DNA from: Paraphoma chrysanthemicola
Lineage: Eukaryota > Ascomycota > Dothideomycetes > Pleosporales > Phaeosphaeriaceae
Length of the DNA stretch: 64,000 nucleotides
Direction of reading: 5' to 3'
Assembly (NCBI GenBank): GCA_020744225.1
Contig: JAGMWG010000008.1
Location: forward strand, 1,736,001 to 1,800,000
Part shown: positions 20,755 to 33,067 of the stretch, piece by piece
How positions within the stretch are numbered: position 1 is the first letter of the stretch
Layout: each line of letters starts with the position of its first letter
The notes under the pieces: model-generated
Told to the model about the DNA's origin: nothing
Database searches by the model: none
The model's input: the letters and a program-made list of their open reading frames with translations, nothing else
Program-made: the position numbers and the translations under genes

Positions 20755-21977
20755 ATGCCTGGCCAGCGCCGCCGAGATCACGCCCATGCCTGGGATCCAG
20801 CCGAGATGGCGCAGTAAGTCAGAACGTTCTACGCATCGGGAATTGCGTCTTTGTACGTGCTAAAATTATGGCAGACTCCGCAACATCCAACTTCCGCCCA
20901 AGGTCAAGTGCGGCCGCTGCAGCAGAAACCTGCCTTTGGCCAGGTTCTCCGAGAAACAGCTTACCGATGCTCGTTATCAAGTTCTTCATCACGGCAGCAT
21001 CGCGAAGCCCATCAATTGCCAGAACTGTACAGGTGCTCAAATCACGGAGATTGAGTGCACATTCTGCTTCAAGTGGAAGGGCTTGGAGGACTTTGCCAAG
21101 AGCCAGCGTGCCAACTCCAACACTGCGGTAAGGCATGAAAGCACTACGGATGGGTTCCACTGACAATTACAGCGATGCTTCCAGTGCACGGACGAACAAG
21201 TCAACCGCCAGCCTATCAAGGAGGATCCGTACGAGAAAGAGAAACCGTTCATCACGCCGGATTTCTCAGGCGGAGTTGCACCCGACTACTGGACGACTAA
21301 AGATTCGATGGCGGGCTCTTCGACAGACGTAAGTATAATTGTTCATCAGTTTGAGACAGTTCGACCAGGCCACTGCCTACACCATGCATAAGAGCCATGC
21401 GCTGACGGTGGACAGGGCGATTGGGACTCACTCGTCGGCAAAGAGAAGGACGACGATGGCATTAAATTACCTCGCCAGCTCCAAGCCATGTCCATCAACG
21501 GTTCGGTCCCTGAGACACTGATCGACACCGAAGACTCCTTCTATGGCTACGGACTGAACAACAATCCTCACGGGGACGGCCGCAGTGAGGCGCATTCACG
21601 ATCATGGTATACGTCATCAGCTGGTACCACAAATGGCGTGGACAAAAAGAGGAATGGTACAGCCACAGCCATCTCGAACGCTGGAACAGAGCGAACGCTC
21701 CCTTCTACCTATGCGGAGCGTTCTGTTGCGACCAGTGTCGGTTCCAATGGCTCATTCTACGGCGCACTTGGTCCTGTACGACCACCTCCCGTGGTAGGTA
21801 TCCAGAGCATAGTAAATATTCCAATGGAACAGACTGACCACAATGTAGAGGCCGGCCGGCGATGCAATGGCTGAGGTCATGGAAGATGCAGACCCATGGG
21901 CCGACGACGATAGTGACGACGAGGAGGGTCGTGGCGACAGCGACGATGACAGCGATGGAGACAACACCGTCATTTGA
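20755..21977 (+). CDS. Stc1-domain protein (324 aa, five exons)
   Basis: Exons: 20755-20813, 20875-21127, 21173-21328, 21416-21793, 21849-21977; introns of 61, 45, 87 and 55 nt, all GT...AG, and all junctions keep frame. The N-terminal domain (about residues 30-110) has the LIM-like Cys pattern of Stc1: KCGRC, then INCQNC, IECTFC, and finally RCFQC, with the FCFKWKGLEDFAK segment between. In fission yeast Stc1 links the Argonaute complex to the CLRC histone H3K9 methyltransferase complex. The rest is disordered, and the C-terminus is very acidic (WADDDSDDEE...). The family is secure; the role in this fungus is inferred. No intact exon alone encodes the protein, so intron-blind gene calling would miss it. 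Confidence 0.88.
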
Positions 21978-22628
21978 GATGCCTGCTTCATACGACTAGC
22001 GAGCATCTTAGGCACTCGCTGGTAACCTTACACCCGTGGGACTACCATCATGGTACTAAGTGGTTTCTGCGAGTTCTGATCATTAGGGTCTAACCTTCAT
22101 GTCGAGGGTGTTAGCCCTCAGGATGCAACTTTGGTACTACTGCTTTACTGCCTCATCATGATACTGCACGAGGGAATGCCTCTCACTGCTCTTTGCGCCC
22201 TGGAATCGGTCTTGAGTTGGCAGGCCGTGTCCGAGCCTGCTGAGGATAGCCAGTAATGAGAGAGCAAATAATATCTATGATATGGATTGAGCTCAATTGC
22301 AACGGCCTTCTATCATCTTGTCGCGTGACTCTACGTATCTATGCCGGTCGCTGGATTGTTGTAGGGCATGAATCAGGGGCAGCATCAGTCCACTTTCGGT
22401 CGTTAATTGCCACTCACGTGAGACCGCGCCTGCCGATTCGGCGAGACGCGCTTGCCCCAGTCAAACTTCCAGAACCCCACCACTCACCCTTACTCTCACT
22501 CTGTTAATTCATGCAACAATTGCGACACTCTATCGATCCAACCAAACTGCTCGGCGCCTCTAGACAGAACTAAACACAGCAACATGTAAGCCACATCCTA
22601 CCACGAACTCTTTGCGTGCAGAAACCTA
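21978..22628. other. intergenic region and RAD7 leader
   Basis: 3' region of the Stc1 gene and promoter/leader of RAD7. No further gene is seen. The leader contains a start-stop pair at 22583-22588 that overlaps a possible 5' splice site (separate entry). Confidence 0.45.
22583..22622 (+). promoter_or_regulatory. possible leader intron and ATG-TAA start-stop element upstream of RAD7
   Basis: ATG is followed at once by TAA (22583-22588). The same bases contain GTAAGC from 22585, a good fungal 5' splice site, and TGCAG follows at 22617-22621, just before the RAD7 ATG at 22629. If spliced, the start-stop element is removed; if retained, it precedes the main start codon. This is seen in the sequence; use of either is inferred. 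Confidence 0.35.
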
Positions 22629-24679
22629 ATGCGTGGCGACAGGAGCGCAAGACGAGGTCGAGGTGGAGGAGCCAGAGGCGGAGGTCGAGCCGCGGCCATC
22701 CGTGGGCCACATTCTGCCTTGACAGATTTCCTGGCGGTAAGATACCTTCCTGCTACTCCGCTGGTCGCAGCGGAGCACCCACAGCGAACTAGGTCGCACG
22801 ATTCTGATCTACTTTGACATTTGTGAGCGACATCATTGCTAATACCGCTTTTGCACAGGCGAACAACATCTCGGCGCAAGAAATCCGCGATTCATACCTC
22901 CAGCGCGTGCAGCAAGCAGAGCGAGAGGCAGCCGAAGCAGCCGCGAATGGCGAAGGACCGTCGAACAATGCCGAAGAAGATCTACAAGCCGAGTCGTCAG
23001 CAATGGCAGCTGAGCGTTCCAAGAAGAAGCGCAAGCGAGATCAAGACGAGGCGATTGCGAAGATAAAAAAGGGCAAAGCAGCGAAGAAGGCATCCAAGAA
23101 GAAGAAGGGCTCAGATGATGACGACGATTTCGACGTAATGGACGTGTACAAGAAGGCACCACCAATGCCAGGGCAGCTCAAGCACTGCGAATTGTGCGAC
23201 AAGCGCTTCACGGTCACACCGTACAGCAAGGCTGGACCCGATGGCGGCCTACTGTGTACGCCTTGTGGCAAGGAGATGGCGAAAGAGGCCAAAGCGCAAG
23301 AGAAGACAAAGAAGCCAGTGGTACGCAAAGGTCGAAGGAAGCTTGAGAGTGCTCGCCTCGACGGCATGACTTCTCGCGGGCCGAAAACACTACAGCAGTT
23401 GTGCATTGAGATGCTGGCAAAGCACTCAGAAGATATCGACGAGCTTGGCGAAATTCCCGAGGGTATCATGAACAGGATCAGCGAGATCTTCTCGAAAAAG
23501 CGTGCAATGACTTCCACAACAATGAAGCTGTTTCTGCAGCCGGACATGCACAAGGTTGCAATTCACGAAGCAGCATATCTAGAAACGGAGGACTACGATC
23601 AGATCTTCGCTGTCTGCCCCAGCATCAAGAGCTTATCACTCCGCAACTGCTGTCAGTTCAAGGACAGCAATGTGGACTACATGATCGAAAAAGCGAAGCA
23701 CTTGACAGAGATCCAGCTGCTGGGTGCGAATCTCGTATCAAACGACAAGTGGATTGAGATGTTCATCGCACGTGGCCAGGATCTTCGAACTCTCAAAGTG
23801 GAGTGGCTCGATGCCGCATTCGACGACCAAGTGGTGGAGGCTCTCAGTACCTTCTGCCCGAATCTCGAGCGATTGAAGATTGAGCGATGCAAGCGGATTG
23901 GCAATGATAGCATCGATGCCATCGCTCGAATGGAGCATCTCAAGCACCTCACGCTTCGCTTCTACAGCGAGATACCCCACGAAAAGCTGCTTAACCTCAT
24001 CAACAACGTCGGCGCGGGACTTCGCACATTGTGTCTAGAGCATTTTCTGGACGCCTCAAGCGACCCCACCGACGACATTCTCGAGACAATACACAACACG
24101 TGCCACAAGCTGCAAAAGTTCCGCTTCACAGAGAACAACGAGTGCAGCGATGCTGGCTATGTGAACCTCTTTAGCAACTGGGCGAATCCACCACTACACT
24201 ACATTGATGTCAACAGCACGCGCGATATGGACAACACCAATCCTGACGGTCCGGATGACGAGCCCATTGGTCTCGCATCTGCAGGCTTCCACGAGCTCAT
24301 GTCTCACTCTGGCAGCCGTCTAGAATTCCTCGACATTTCATCGTGTCGGCATATCTCGCATCAAACGTTCACTGAGATCTTCGACGGCTCAAAGCAGTAT
24401 CCGTACCTGTCCGAAATCAACTTGTCATTCTGCCCGGTTGTCGACACAGAGATTATTGCGGGCATCTTCCGTTCATGCCCACAGCTTAAGAAAGTGGTCA
24501 CATTCGGCTGCTTCCAAGTCGAAGATGTAGTGGTGCCGCGTGGTATCGTTCTGATTGGTGCTCCCAAGGCCCAGGACCAGATTGAGCAGTTTGGTGAGGT
24601 GGTGCTCGACTTCCAGAAGAACATCGAGAACGAGATGAGACAGATGAACATGGGCAGGGTGGTTCCGGTAATGGGCTGA
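22629..24679 (+). CDS. RAD7: DNA repair protein Rad7 (642 aa, one intron)
   Basis: Exons: 22629-22736 and 22859-24679; intron 22737-22858 (122 nt, GTAAGA...CAG). The joined N-terminus reads IRGPHSALTDFLA then ANNISAQEIRDSY, the family's hallmark; without splicing the second exon begins at a TTG. A Gly/Arg-rich start and a basic/acidic linker (KKKRK, then DDDDDFD) lead to a zinc-binding pair, CELC (146-149) and CTPC (169-172). Leucine-rich repeats of the F-box/LRR kind fill about 260-610. Rad7 works with Rad16 in global-genome nucleotide excision repair and is part of a ubiquitin ligase in yeast. The protein ends MNMGRVVPVMG. Confidence 0.92.
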
Positions 24680-25007
24680 GTGATGGCTCTGTACAAGGTT
24701 AACGGGGACTTCTGAATGTACGGCTGAGGAGTTATTGTTTAGTACAGAGGCGTTCTGCTCACAATTTGTTAAGGGTTTCTGCTTTCGTCTAGGCGTTAGA
24801 CTCACTGCACAGGTGCATGAGTTCATGGATGCAGGTTCAGGACGATACACATGATAGATTTAAGCACGGTACAAATGATTCATGTTCACATCAACTGCCC
24901 TCGATTGGAACTTGCAACTTAGGTACACAGAGGTGCTAGAAATACAAACATTCTACATTGAACGACTGCGCGTAATTTGTTATACAGTCTGGCCCCAACC
25001 ATTCCAA
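24680..25007. other. convergent spacer RAD7 / SRP receptor
   Basis: 328 bases between convergent stop codons. Only 3' untranslated sequence is expected; nothing else is seen. Confidence 0.45.
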
Positions 25008-27088
25008 TCAACTCATCAACAACCTCGTCACTGCTCCAACATTCAGCGTCCTCAAGTCAGAATAATGCTGTCCTGTTCCCAAGAAGACAACAGGAATACC
25101 CGTCGCATGCACCATACTCACCAGCGTACCCACCATATCGCCCACTGTATCACACTTGCTAATGACAAACCCATCCAACTTTCTCCCCGCGCCGAAACTC
25201 GAGTTGAAGTTGCGTGCCTGTGCTACACTGTCTGTTCCCACAAGCGCCTCGCCCACCATGAGAATCTTATCCGGATTCGCCAGCTTGGCAAATTTCTCGA
25301 GCGAAGACATGAGGCGCTGATCGTTGTGTCTGCGTCCAGCCGTATCAATCAATACGACATTAAACCCATTCTTCTGCGCATGGACCACGGCATCAGCAGC
25401 AATGTTCGCTGCGTCTTTTCCATACCCCTTTTCGAAGAGGTCGACTTCGCCGCCCTCGCGCTTGCTGAGTTCTTGCAAGTTCCGCACGTGCACGCGCAGC
25501 TGCTCGACGGCGCCGGAGCGGAATGTGTCGGCCGCGGCGATGAGCACGCGATGGTGATTTTGGAGCAGGAAGAATGCGATTTTGGACAGATTGGTGGATT
25601 TGCCGACGCCGTTGACGCCAACGATGGAGAGGACGTAGGGGCGTGGCGAGGTAGTGTTTGTGTGTGTGATTTCGCGGAGCAGATCAAGGGACGATGTGGG
25701 TGTGAGGATCTTGGTGAGGGCCTTTTCCATCGAGGTACGAAGTGTGGCTTCGATTGCTTGGAGGAAGTTAGTGGGGTCATGTGGACAAAAAGGATAAGCG
25801 GTACGAACTGGTGAAGTTGGGCGTCTTCATGCCCACAAGATCGCGCTCTACGCTGTCGCATAATCGGACCACGGCCTCTCGGGCGACGTTTTTCCGTAGC
25901 AGATGCTCCTCCATGCCCTTGATGGGCTTTACCAAATCCTCTTTGGTGAGTGTCTTGCCGCCAACGACGTTCCGGAACAGGCCTCCAATTGCGCCCAGGC
26001 TTGATCCAACGATACCACCTGCAGCGGTCGATATTGCCTCCTTTTCCCTCTTCGCATTCTGTTCAGCTATTATGGCATCCATGTCCTCGTCCAGATCTTT
26101 GAGCACGAACTCGCCCTTGTTGGTCTTGCGGCCCCAGGTTTCCTGCTTGATCTCCTCCATGGCTTCGTTCTCGGATGCTCCATCGCGTAGGTCCGACTGT
26201 GAGTAGTCGAGGTTTGAGTCGTCCTCTTCTTCTGCACCAAATTCGCCCCAGACACGGTTTCGCTTGGTCGCGCTCTTGCCCTTGCGCTTGCTCGAAGCCT
26301 CATCACCTGAGGATACAGGCGGCGAGCTGAATGCAGAGACCTTCTTCTTATCTCTCCGTGAGAGCTTGCCACCGGGTCTTGACTTTCCTGTCAAAAGATG
26401 GCTGTGCGCCGGTGTGGTCGGTCTCGAAGTATCTGGCGTAGGCACGGGCGTCGAGTCGGCGCTTGTATCATACAAGGCTCTTTGTGGTTTCTGTAGCGCG
26501 GGTGGTGGCGGCGCGGTCTCGTCGGCGCTCTCATTGTCGGTGCTCGAGGGAGGAGTAGAGACTTTGATGCTGGGCGCGCCCGAGTCGCTGGCGCCTTCGA
26601 GATCGTGAATTTGTCGGTCAAAGTATGATCCGAACTTGTCGCAGTTCACCACGCTGCTGTGCTCTGTCTTCAATTGCTGGCCATAGAGACCGACAAAGAG
26701 GGCGCGCACGTTGTCGAGGAGCTTGTCTATCCATGTGAGGTGGACAAGGCTCTGGTAGACAGCCTATGCACGCTTAGTTGCAATTCTTACAAAGCGCCGA
26801 CAATGTCTCACGCGTCCAAGGATGCAGAATGGGTGCGGGAGTGTCTGAGAAGAATGCGCTACATACGACAAAGATGAGACCCAGGTCCTTCGATGCAGTC
26901 CACTTTAATGTATAGCCCTCCTTTTTGTACGTGGGCTTCGCGCCAGCATCCTCGGTCTGCGGTATGATGCGCTCCTCGATGAAGACATCGCGGATTAAGC
27001 TGTTGATGACATTGGCGCCGACGGGAACATATGTGCGCGACCACAGGACGACACCCGAGGTCGTCAGTATCTCAAAAGTATCCAACAT
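25008..27088 (-). CDS. SRP101: signal recognition particle receptor subunit alpha (641 aa, two introns)
   Basis: Exons: 27088-26867, 26763-25809, 25756-25008; introns of 103 and 52 nt (GTATGT...TAG; GTTCGT...AAG with CTAAC). The N-terminal SRX/longin-like domain (MLDTFEILTTSGVVLWSR; joined LGLIFVAVYQSLVHLTWIDK) binds the beta subunit. A charged linker follows (about 140-330). The NG domain has GVNGVGKST (439-447), AADTFRSGA, DTAGR (530-534), SKCD (592-595; TKxD is usual) and a final GTGQHYSDL. The protein docks SRP-ribosome complexes at the ER membrane and hydrolyses GTP together with SRP54. Its start is 264 bases from the divergent YIF1 start. Confidence 0.93.
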
Positions 27089-27352
27089 GGTGAGGCGCGC
27101 GACGTGTGAGTGAAGCCTTGTCTTGCGGCGCGCAAGAGGTGGGTTGGGAGGGGGACAATGACGCCCGCGGGCACGGGCCCAGACCAGATGCCAGATCTCG
27201 GAGGTGAGGCAGCTGCCGCAGACGCTCCAGAAATTCGACGTCGCCCTGCAACCTCTCCAATCCCACACACAACTCAGACCGCCGAAAAGGACTGCCTCCA
27301 CCGCCGACCGGCTTCCTTTCGCTATACAAAACTCAGCTTCGATCACCTCAAC
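27089..27352. promoter_or_regulatory. divergent promoter between SRP receptor alpha and YIF1
   Basis: 264 bases separate the two ATGs, which point away from each other, so both genes must be driven from this interval. No strong TATA is seen. Co-regulation is an inference from spacing and shared pathway. Confidence 0.5.
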
Positions 27353-28582
27353 ATGCAGCGCCCGACATACAACAACCCCCCGCCTGCGCATTCTCCCCCA
27401 TGTGAGTACGCACCTTATAGCTTGCGGAGCGTATGCGATCAGCTTTTTGTACCGTCTACAATGTAATGAGCTGGACTACTCGAGGAAATGCTTATAATGT
27501 TCCAGTACACCATCCCATCCCGCAACACGTCTCCACTGTTCCACAGCTACGATCACCTCCACCACCACAGCCGCCATCGCAACCACACAGCGGATATGGC
27601 TACGGACAACAGGGCGGCGGTATGCCCCAGCAAGGAGGAGGTTACAATATGCATCCGGCGTTCGGTGGCTTCATAAATGATCCTACTGCTCAGATTGGTC
27701 TGCAGATGGGCAAGTCGGCCATGGATGCTGGGCAGCAGTATATGGAGCAGAATGTATGTGTTGAAACCCCGAGAACTGAGTTCTCTCTTTGAAGGTGTGG
27801 CATGGTTAAGCCACTCGAACCTGGAACGGCTGTTCTGAATTATAACTAACGAACCCAAGCTCGGTCGCTACGTTTCCGTCTCCGCGCTCAAGCACTACTT
27901 CAACGTATCCAACTCGTACGTCGTCACCAAGCTTCGCATCATACTCTTCCCATGGTGGCACCGGCCATGGTCGCGCCAGCAACGGCACAACCCCGACCCG
28001 GCCGGGGGCGCGTCGGCGTCTTCCCTGTACCTACCACCGCGAGAGGATGTCAACAGTCCGGACATGTACATTCCAACAATGGCACTGGTCACATATATCC
28101 TGCTTTCGACCCTTTTAGCAGGTCTGAGAGGGGCTTTCCATCCAGAGTTGCTCGGATACACAGCCACAATCGCCATTTGTGTGACGGTCCTTGAGATCCT
28201 GATCATTCGGACCGGCACTTTTCTTCTCGCAATCACGAGTTCTTCTCAGCTTCTGGATCTTGTGGCATACAGCGGGTACAAATTCGTTCATGTCATCGTC
28301 TCGCTGCTACTCTCACACTTCATGTCCTTAATCGGCATCGGCGGTACTTGGATCAGCTGGGTTATTTTCCTTTACTTCTTCAGCGCCAACGCCTTCTTTC
28401 TGCTCCGGAGCCTGAGATACGTTCTTTTGCCCGACCAGAGCGGTCAAGGCATGGGCGTAGGTGGTAACGCCGCTGCCGGATACACGGTTGCCAAGGGTCA
28501 GCGCAACAGGCGGACACAGTTTTTGTTTGTGTACAGCTACGTTGTCCAGTTTGGATTCATGATGTGGTTGAGTCGCGTTTGA
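27353..28582 (+). CDS. YIF1: Yif1-family ER-Golgi vesicle protein (339 aa, two introns)
   Basis: Exons: 27353-27401, 27506-27753, 27860-28582; introns of 104 and 106 nt (GTGAGT...CAG; GTATGT...AAG with CTAAC). Exon 1 (MQRPTYNNPPPAHSPP) is only 49 bases. The N-terminal cytosolic part is rich in Pro/Gln/Gly, followed by the family block from GFINDPTAQIGLQMG to LGRYVSVSALKHYFNVSNSY. YVVTKLRIILFPWWHRPW follows, then at least four hydrophobic segments in the C-terminal half (for example ATIAICVTVLEILIIRTG and WVIFLYFFSANAFFLL). Yif1 binds Yip1 and Ypt GTPases and acts in COPII vesicle transport. The C-terminus is hydrophobic, as in orthologs. Confidence 0.92.
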
Positions 28583-29139
28583 AGCACGGTGGAAGAGGAT
28601 CAGTATGCCTACAATACGAAGCGCTGGGAATGTGGAGCCTGTTTAACGGTGATGAGTTGAGGTTTGGCTATGGGAGACGTGATGCCAATCGAAGCGAGCA
28701 GTGTATGAGACAGCTTGGGTTGTCCTCGAGGCACACGCATCGTGGAACGTCTGTATCGGGTGACAATATCCAGTACTAGCACTGCCTACGTGCCACTTGG
28801 TGCGATGAAGAGTTGCGATGATGACGATGAGGATCACATCGAGCAGTATAACAGCTTCGAGTACAGACTTGCAAACACTACACCAATGTCTACTTACTGG
28901 TTTAAATCAATGCAAACATTAAGCAAATACGGACAAAGGGTTGGTTCCGTGAAAGTCCGTCATCGACAAAGCAAAGCATGCAGCCATACTTAAGCTTATT
29001 GCACGTAATGACATGGCGTTAGAGTGCATGGATTTTGTCAGCTTTAGATGCTAGAAGCTATGAACTATTCTGGCTTCATCGCGGCAAGAAAGAAAATTCA
29101 CATGAAGAGGTTACGACTTGTTGTACGAAGAATATGAAG
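28583..29139. other. intergenic, no recognisable gene
   Basis: 557 bases between convergent genes. Short frames only; nothing recognised. Confidence 0.4.
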
Positions 29140-30919
29140 CTAGTTCTGCAGTACCTCCGGCTTGAAGTCTATGAGCATGCTCGTAGTCCCGTGGAGGCCA
29201 TCGACCTGCACATTTTTGTATTGAAAGACCGAACCAGCGGCCAAGAAAACAGTGTTACTGGCCATACTGGGCAAATTCCTCAACGCCAACTCTAGGGTCA
29301 CGCCATTGACCTTGATTTTACTCGGAAACTTGACCAAGGCCAAGCCAAAGATACCAGCTCCAAGCCATTGATTCTGAGTAAACAAGAAGAAAACCTTGCC
29401 CACGCCCAGGATGTCATCGAGAAAGTTGCCCCATGACGACAGACTCTTTGCAACACCGTTGCGATCGCTGATTGGCGTGGTACTCTCAATCGCGAGGGCT
29501 GGATCAGACATATGGAGAACTTGCTTGCCATCCTCCTGCGATAGCGTGACATCGATATGCCCCTTCCATGTTGTCGTGCAGCCTGCCCACGCACGGGCTT
29601 CCTGACTCTGGGTCAAAATAACCACGTTCCTGCTCTTCTCTTTGTACCAGTGGATTTGACCGCTCAGATCAACCGTGATTCCGGATGCTGTGGAACGCCA
29701 CGTTGCTTCGAATGAATTGGTATAGCGATCATCATTCGACACGCTTGAATCCTGATTGGAGATGTTGAAAAGATATCTGCCTGCGCCATTGGCCTGCTTG
29801 GCTTTCTCGTAGTCACGAACCGGCTCGAAAATAGAAACGCCGCCCTCGGAGACCTGCTGATGAATTCCTGCAGCGTACTGGTTGTAGAATTCTTTTAAGA
29901 TCAGGGTTTCCAAGCATGCTCGGAACGAGTATGTCATCTTGCCATCGGCAGTGTCCGTTGATGATAGCCAATTCGAGTCAAATGTATCTGCTGTCGGGTG
30001 CGTACCTGGAGGAATAGCTGAGTCCTTGGTATTAAGAATGAAGTTCAGAGTGCTTCGAGATGGGTCCGAAGAATCGTAGAAGACGTTGAAAGTATTGCCA
30101 ACTGGCCGGAGGCTATTCGGTACCTTGTCATCTTGCGCCAACTCTTCCTCCGTTGGCGGAGCAGCTGAAAACCCCAAGGTGTAAGGATTCTCTCCAGGAT
30201 GCTTCTGTAGATAGGCTAAAAAGCCATCATCGTTAAGCATAAATGCCTGGAACAGCTGCTTCTCACGTCTGTTCGTTCCGTCTGGAACATTTATGGTGCT
30301 ACTGACTTCCAGAAGGTCCACCGATTGAAAGTCGGCAAACACACGAGAGATCGCAAAATCTGAACTGTGGAATCTGTTCAGTCTCTTCTCGACAACGTCC
30401 GTCACGAATGGCCGAGGAGAATTACGCTCGAGCTTCTCAAAGTTTACGTTGACTGGCATCTGGAAAGACCACCCCGTGATGTCAATAGCGGGACGCATGT
30501 TACCACTAGCTAACGATCGGGTCCAGAGACTTCCCGACGTAAATTCGACAATGAGCGAGACTTCGCGACCGGTCCGCAGCGCGCCCATTCGTGGTCGGTA
30601 AGTTCCAAATAGTGTTTCGTTGAAAGGAATACCCGTAACTGGATCTTTCTGCACCTGCGTAAAATCGGTTCTCACCCGAGGCTCCCAATTGTCGTCAGCT
30701 CCGATGCCCATTTCGATTACCACCCTTACCAGGAAGTATTAGCAAGGGATCTCTTCCAGAATTCAGCTATATGACATACTCAAATGGACTTCGACGCGAC
30801 GTTTCGGTCAGGCCCTGAGGACTGCGACCTAATGCCTCGAGCTGCCGATTGATCGCATCAAACGTTACCGCAACAACCATGTCATAACCCCTCAATGTGA
30901 AGATCTCCTCAGGCTTCAT
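29140..30919 (-). CDS. large uncharacterised protein, possibly TULIP/P47-like (574 aa, one intron)
   Basis: Exons: 30919-30780 and 30724-29140; intron 30779-30725 (55 nt, GTATGT...AAG with TGCTAATAC). The join reads RRSPFE then VVIEMGIGADDNWEP in frame. The N-terminus (LRGYDMVVAVTFDAINRQL) recalls the opening strand/helix of TULIP-type lipid-binding proteins of the P47 kind, but this is a weak pattern match. The rest is rich in beta-type alternating sequence, with no catalytic motif, signal peptide or clear membrane segment. C-terminal segments such as VNGVTLELALRNLP and TTSMLIDFKPEVLQN fit a lipid-binding beta fold but prove nothing. Without the upstream exon the frame would open at GTG. The gene is surely coding because of its long clean frame and good splice join; the function is unknown. 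Confidence 0.7.
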
Positions 30920-33067
30920 GATGTGTGGCCTATGCTGATCAGATTGAAGATCTCGTGGCTTCCTCTAATGATGGTTCTGATGATGTCCTGGTCAGAGGCA
31001 ATTCAGGCAGGAAGGAACTAGGGTAACGAATGCGGGAATGGAAAGAGTCAAATATATAACAAATCGAACGAGGAACTGTGTGTTTGGAACGGCTAATTGG
31101 GTTGTGTAAAGCAACACTAGCGAACAGAACTCGCCTGGAATTTCCATAAGTGGTGCGAGCACAGCTGATGTGAATCGCTGCAGGTGCTTCAGAAATGCCG
31201 CGAGCCGTCCATCCCTACACAATATAACACAGTAAATTCGGCTTGCCCTGCACACCATGCTGATGTCTGACTTGGTGGACCGGACCCGTCCAGGATATTG
31301 TCCTCCTTGACTGGCTGAGCCAGATCTCTTTCCAATGGCACCTGAGTGAAGAGATCCTACCTAAATCTGAATGCAGCAACAGTAGGCACAATGCAAGAAG
31401 CTAATCTTAGCTGATATACTATGATGAAACCCGAACCTCAGCCTTCGCGAAAAAGCTACAGATCGCGGTTTCGGGCCTTGGCGGGGCGTGTCTTTTCTGG
31501 CTGTAAGTCGCCAGTGAAGGCATAGCTTGACCCGAAAGTCCATCTATCGGATGAAATGTCCCTACTCTATGGGTTCTCTTAGTATTTCGGTTACAACCAA
31601 GTATGAGCTGAGCATTTGATTAGAATTAGCCGTACATGGATGTAGAAAGGACTTTCTCGAGGCGCGTCTACACGGCGATAAAAGCTTCAACCGGGAACCA
31701 GGTAGAGGGTTACGTTCGCTGCTAGTCCTAAAGTGGCTAATTGTAGTGTAACACAGGCTCTCAGCTCCCGGGCTACAAAGATACTCGCCCGCATCTTAAC
31801 GTACAACCATTTCCCCGATACAACTTGCACATCCACACTGCTAAGAACACTCGTTTGAACTAGTGCTGTACCAATATCGAGCCTGATCGATAATGGAAAA
31901 TGAATGGTAGCAACACCGCAGGAGCTGAGGGTCTAGACTACCTGGGCATTTAAGAAGCGAAGAGCTGAAGCCCTGCCAAGAAAATGCTCTCGTGATTGAG
32001 GCCATGGCAATATAAAGGCTGCTTGGCAGCCTACCTTGGGTGTCTGCACACGATTGTTGATTCGCCATCCGCGAGTAGAGAAGGCAGGCCAAGCTCGACA
32101 TGGACGAGCGAAACACGGGTACAAAAGACAAGTATCCAGTAGAGAGGTTTCCCTACACCCATCTTTTTGTCGTTTTCTAGTGCAAATCGCCTTTCCCGTC
32201 AGAGCTTTTAGAGACATGTAGTCCTACCTATGGAGTGTAGATTTGTGCATGCCATCCGTAGTCAATGTATAAGCGTGGAGCGAAGGTTTGATACCTAGAA
32301 GGTTCACAATCCTCAGAGTACGCGACGAAAATAGTGGCGCTCGTGATATGTAAACCCTCTGTCCACTCATGGTAAGACTGTCAAAATGATCCCTGAGATG
32401 CGCCAATGCGATCATTGATATTGCGTGATTTTGCTTCTTGGTCACAGACTTTCTTCCCAACTTCGAGTTGCTCTCCAAGACAGGAATCGGGAAGATCCAG
32501 AAACAGCAATAGATAAGGCGACGAGGGAAAAACATCCAGCAGGATACTGTACTCATTCGGTACCCCAAATGACTATCCACCAGGAACAAGGTAAGATATG
32601 TGTTTCCTCGATCTTTGCAGGGGGCTGTTGGTCGACCAGACCCTCGATTGAGACGTTCGCGACTCAATCCATACCACATTCAATGCTGAATTGGTTACCT
32701 CTCCAGCGTATAGCCGCACAATGTAAACTTTATAAGCAAGGTCCGTCGGAAAAAATGAAGTGTTGGAAGTCTCGCGACTGTCCAGGTGCAGGGTCAATAG
32801 TGTCTGCTTGGTGCTATGCTCTCATGAAGTACACATCAATCTGATCTGAGTAGAACAAGAAGCTTCCTGGAAATTGCCGTGTTCCCAGCTGTCCCAACAT
32901 AATCTCTGGAGACTTGCTGGTATGGCTCCTCAGCAATGCGAAAAAGCGAAAAATGATTGCAGTCATACTTAGCTCGTGCCCTTCCACAAGAATACTAAGA
33001 GACCTTTCTCCATGGATTGATGATCATAGTCCATACCGAACTTCAAGTCTACGAACCCACTACTGCT
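30920..33067. other. 2.1-kb intergenic region, no recognisable gene
   Basis: Only short overlapping frames (below about 150 codons) without motifs. The sequence is slightly AT-richer than the housekeeping block. No inverted repeats, tRNA or transposase fragments are seen by eye. Confidence 0.4.

Noticed and set aside
24882..25814. 310-codon plus-strand frame
   Set aside because: It lies antisense to the GTPase domain of SRP receptor alpha, whose motifs are unmistakable, and has no motif of its own.
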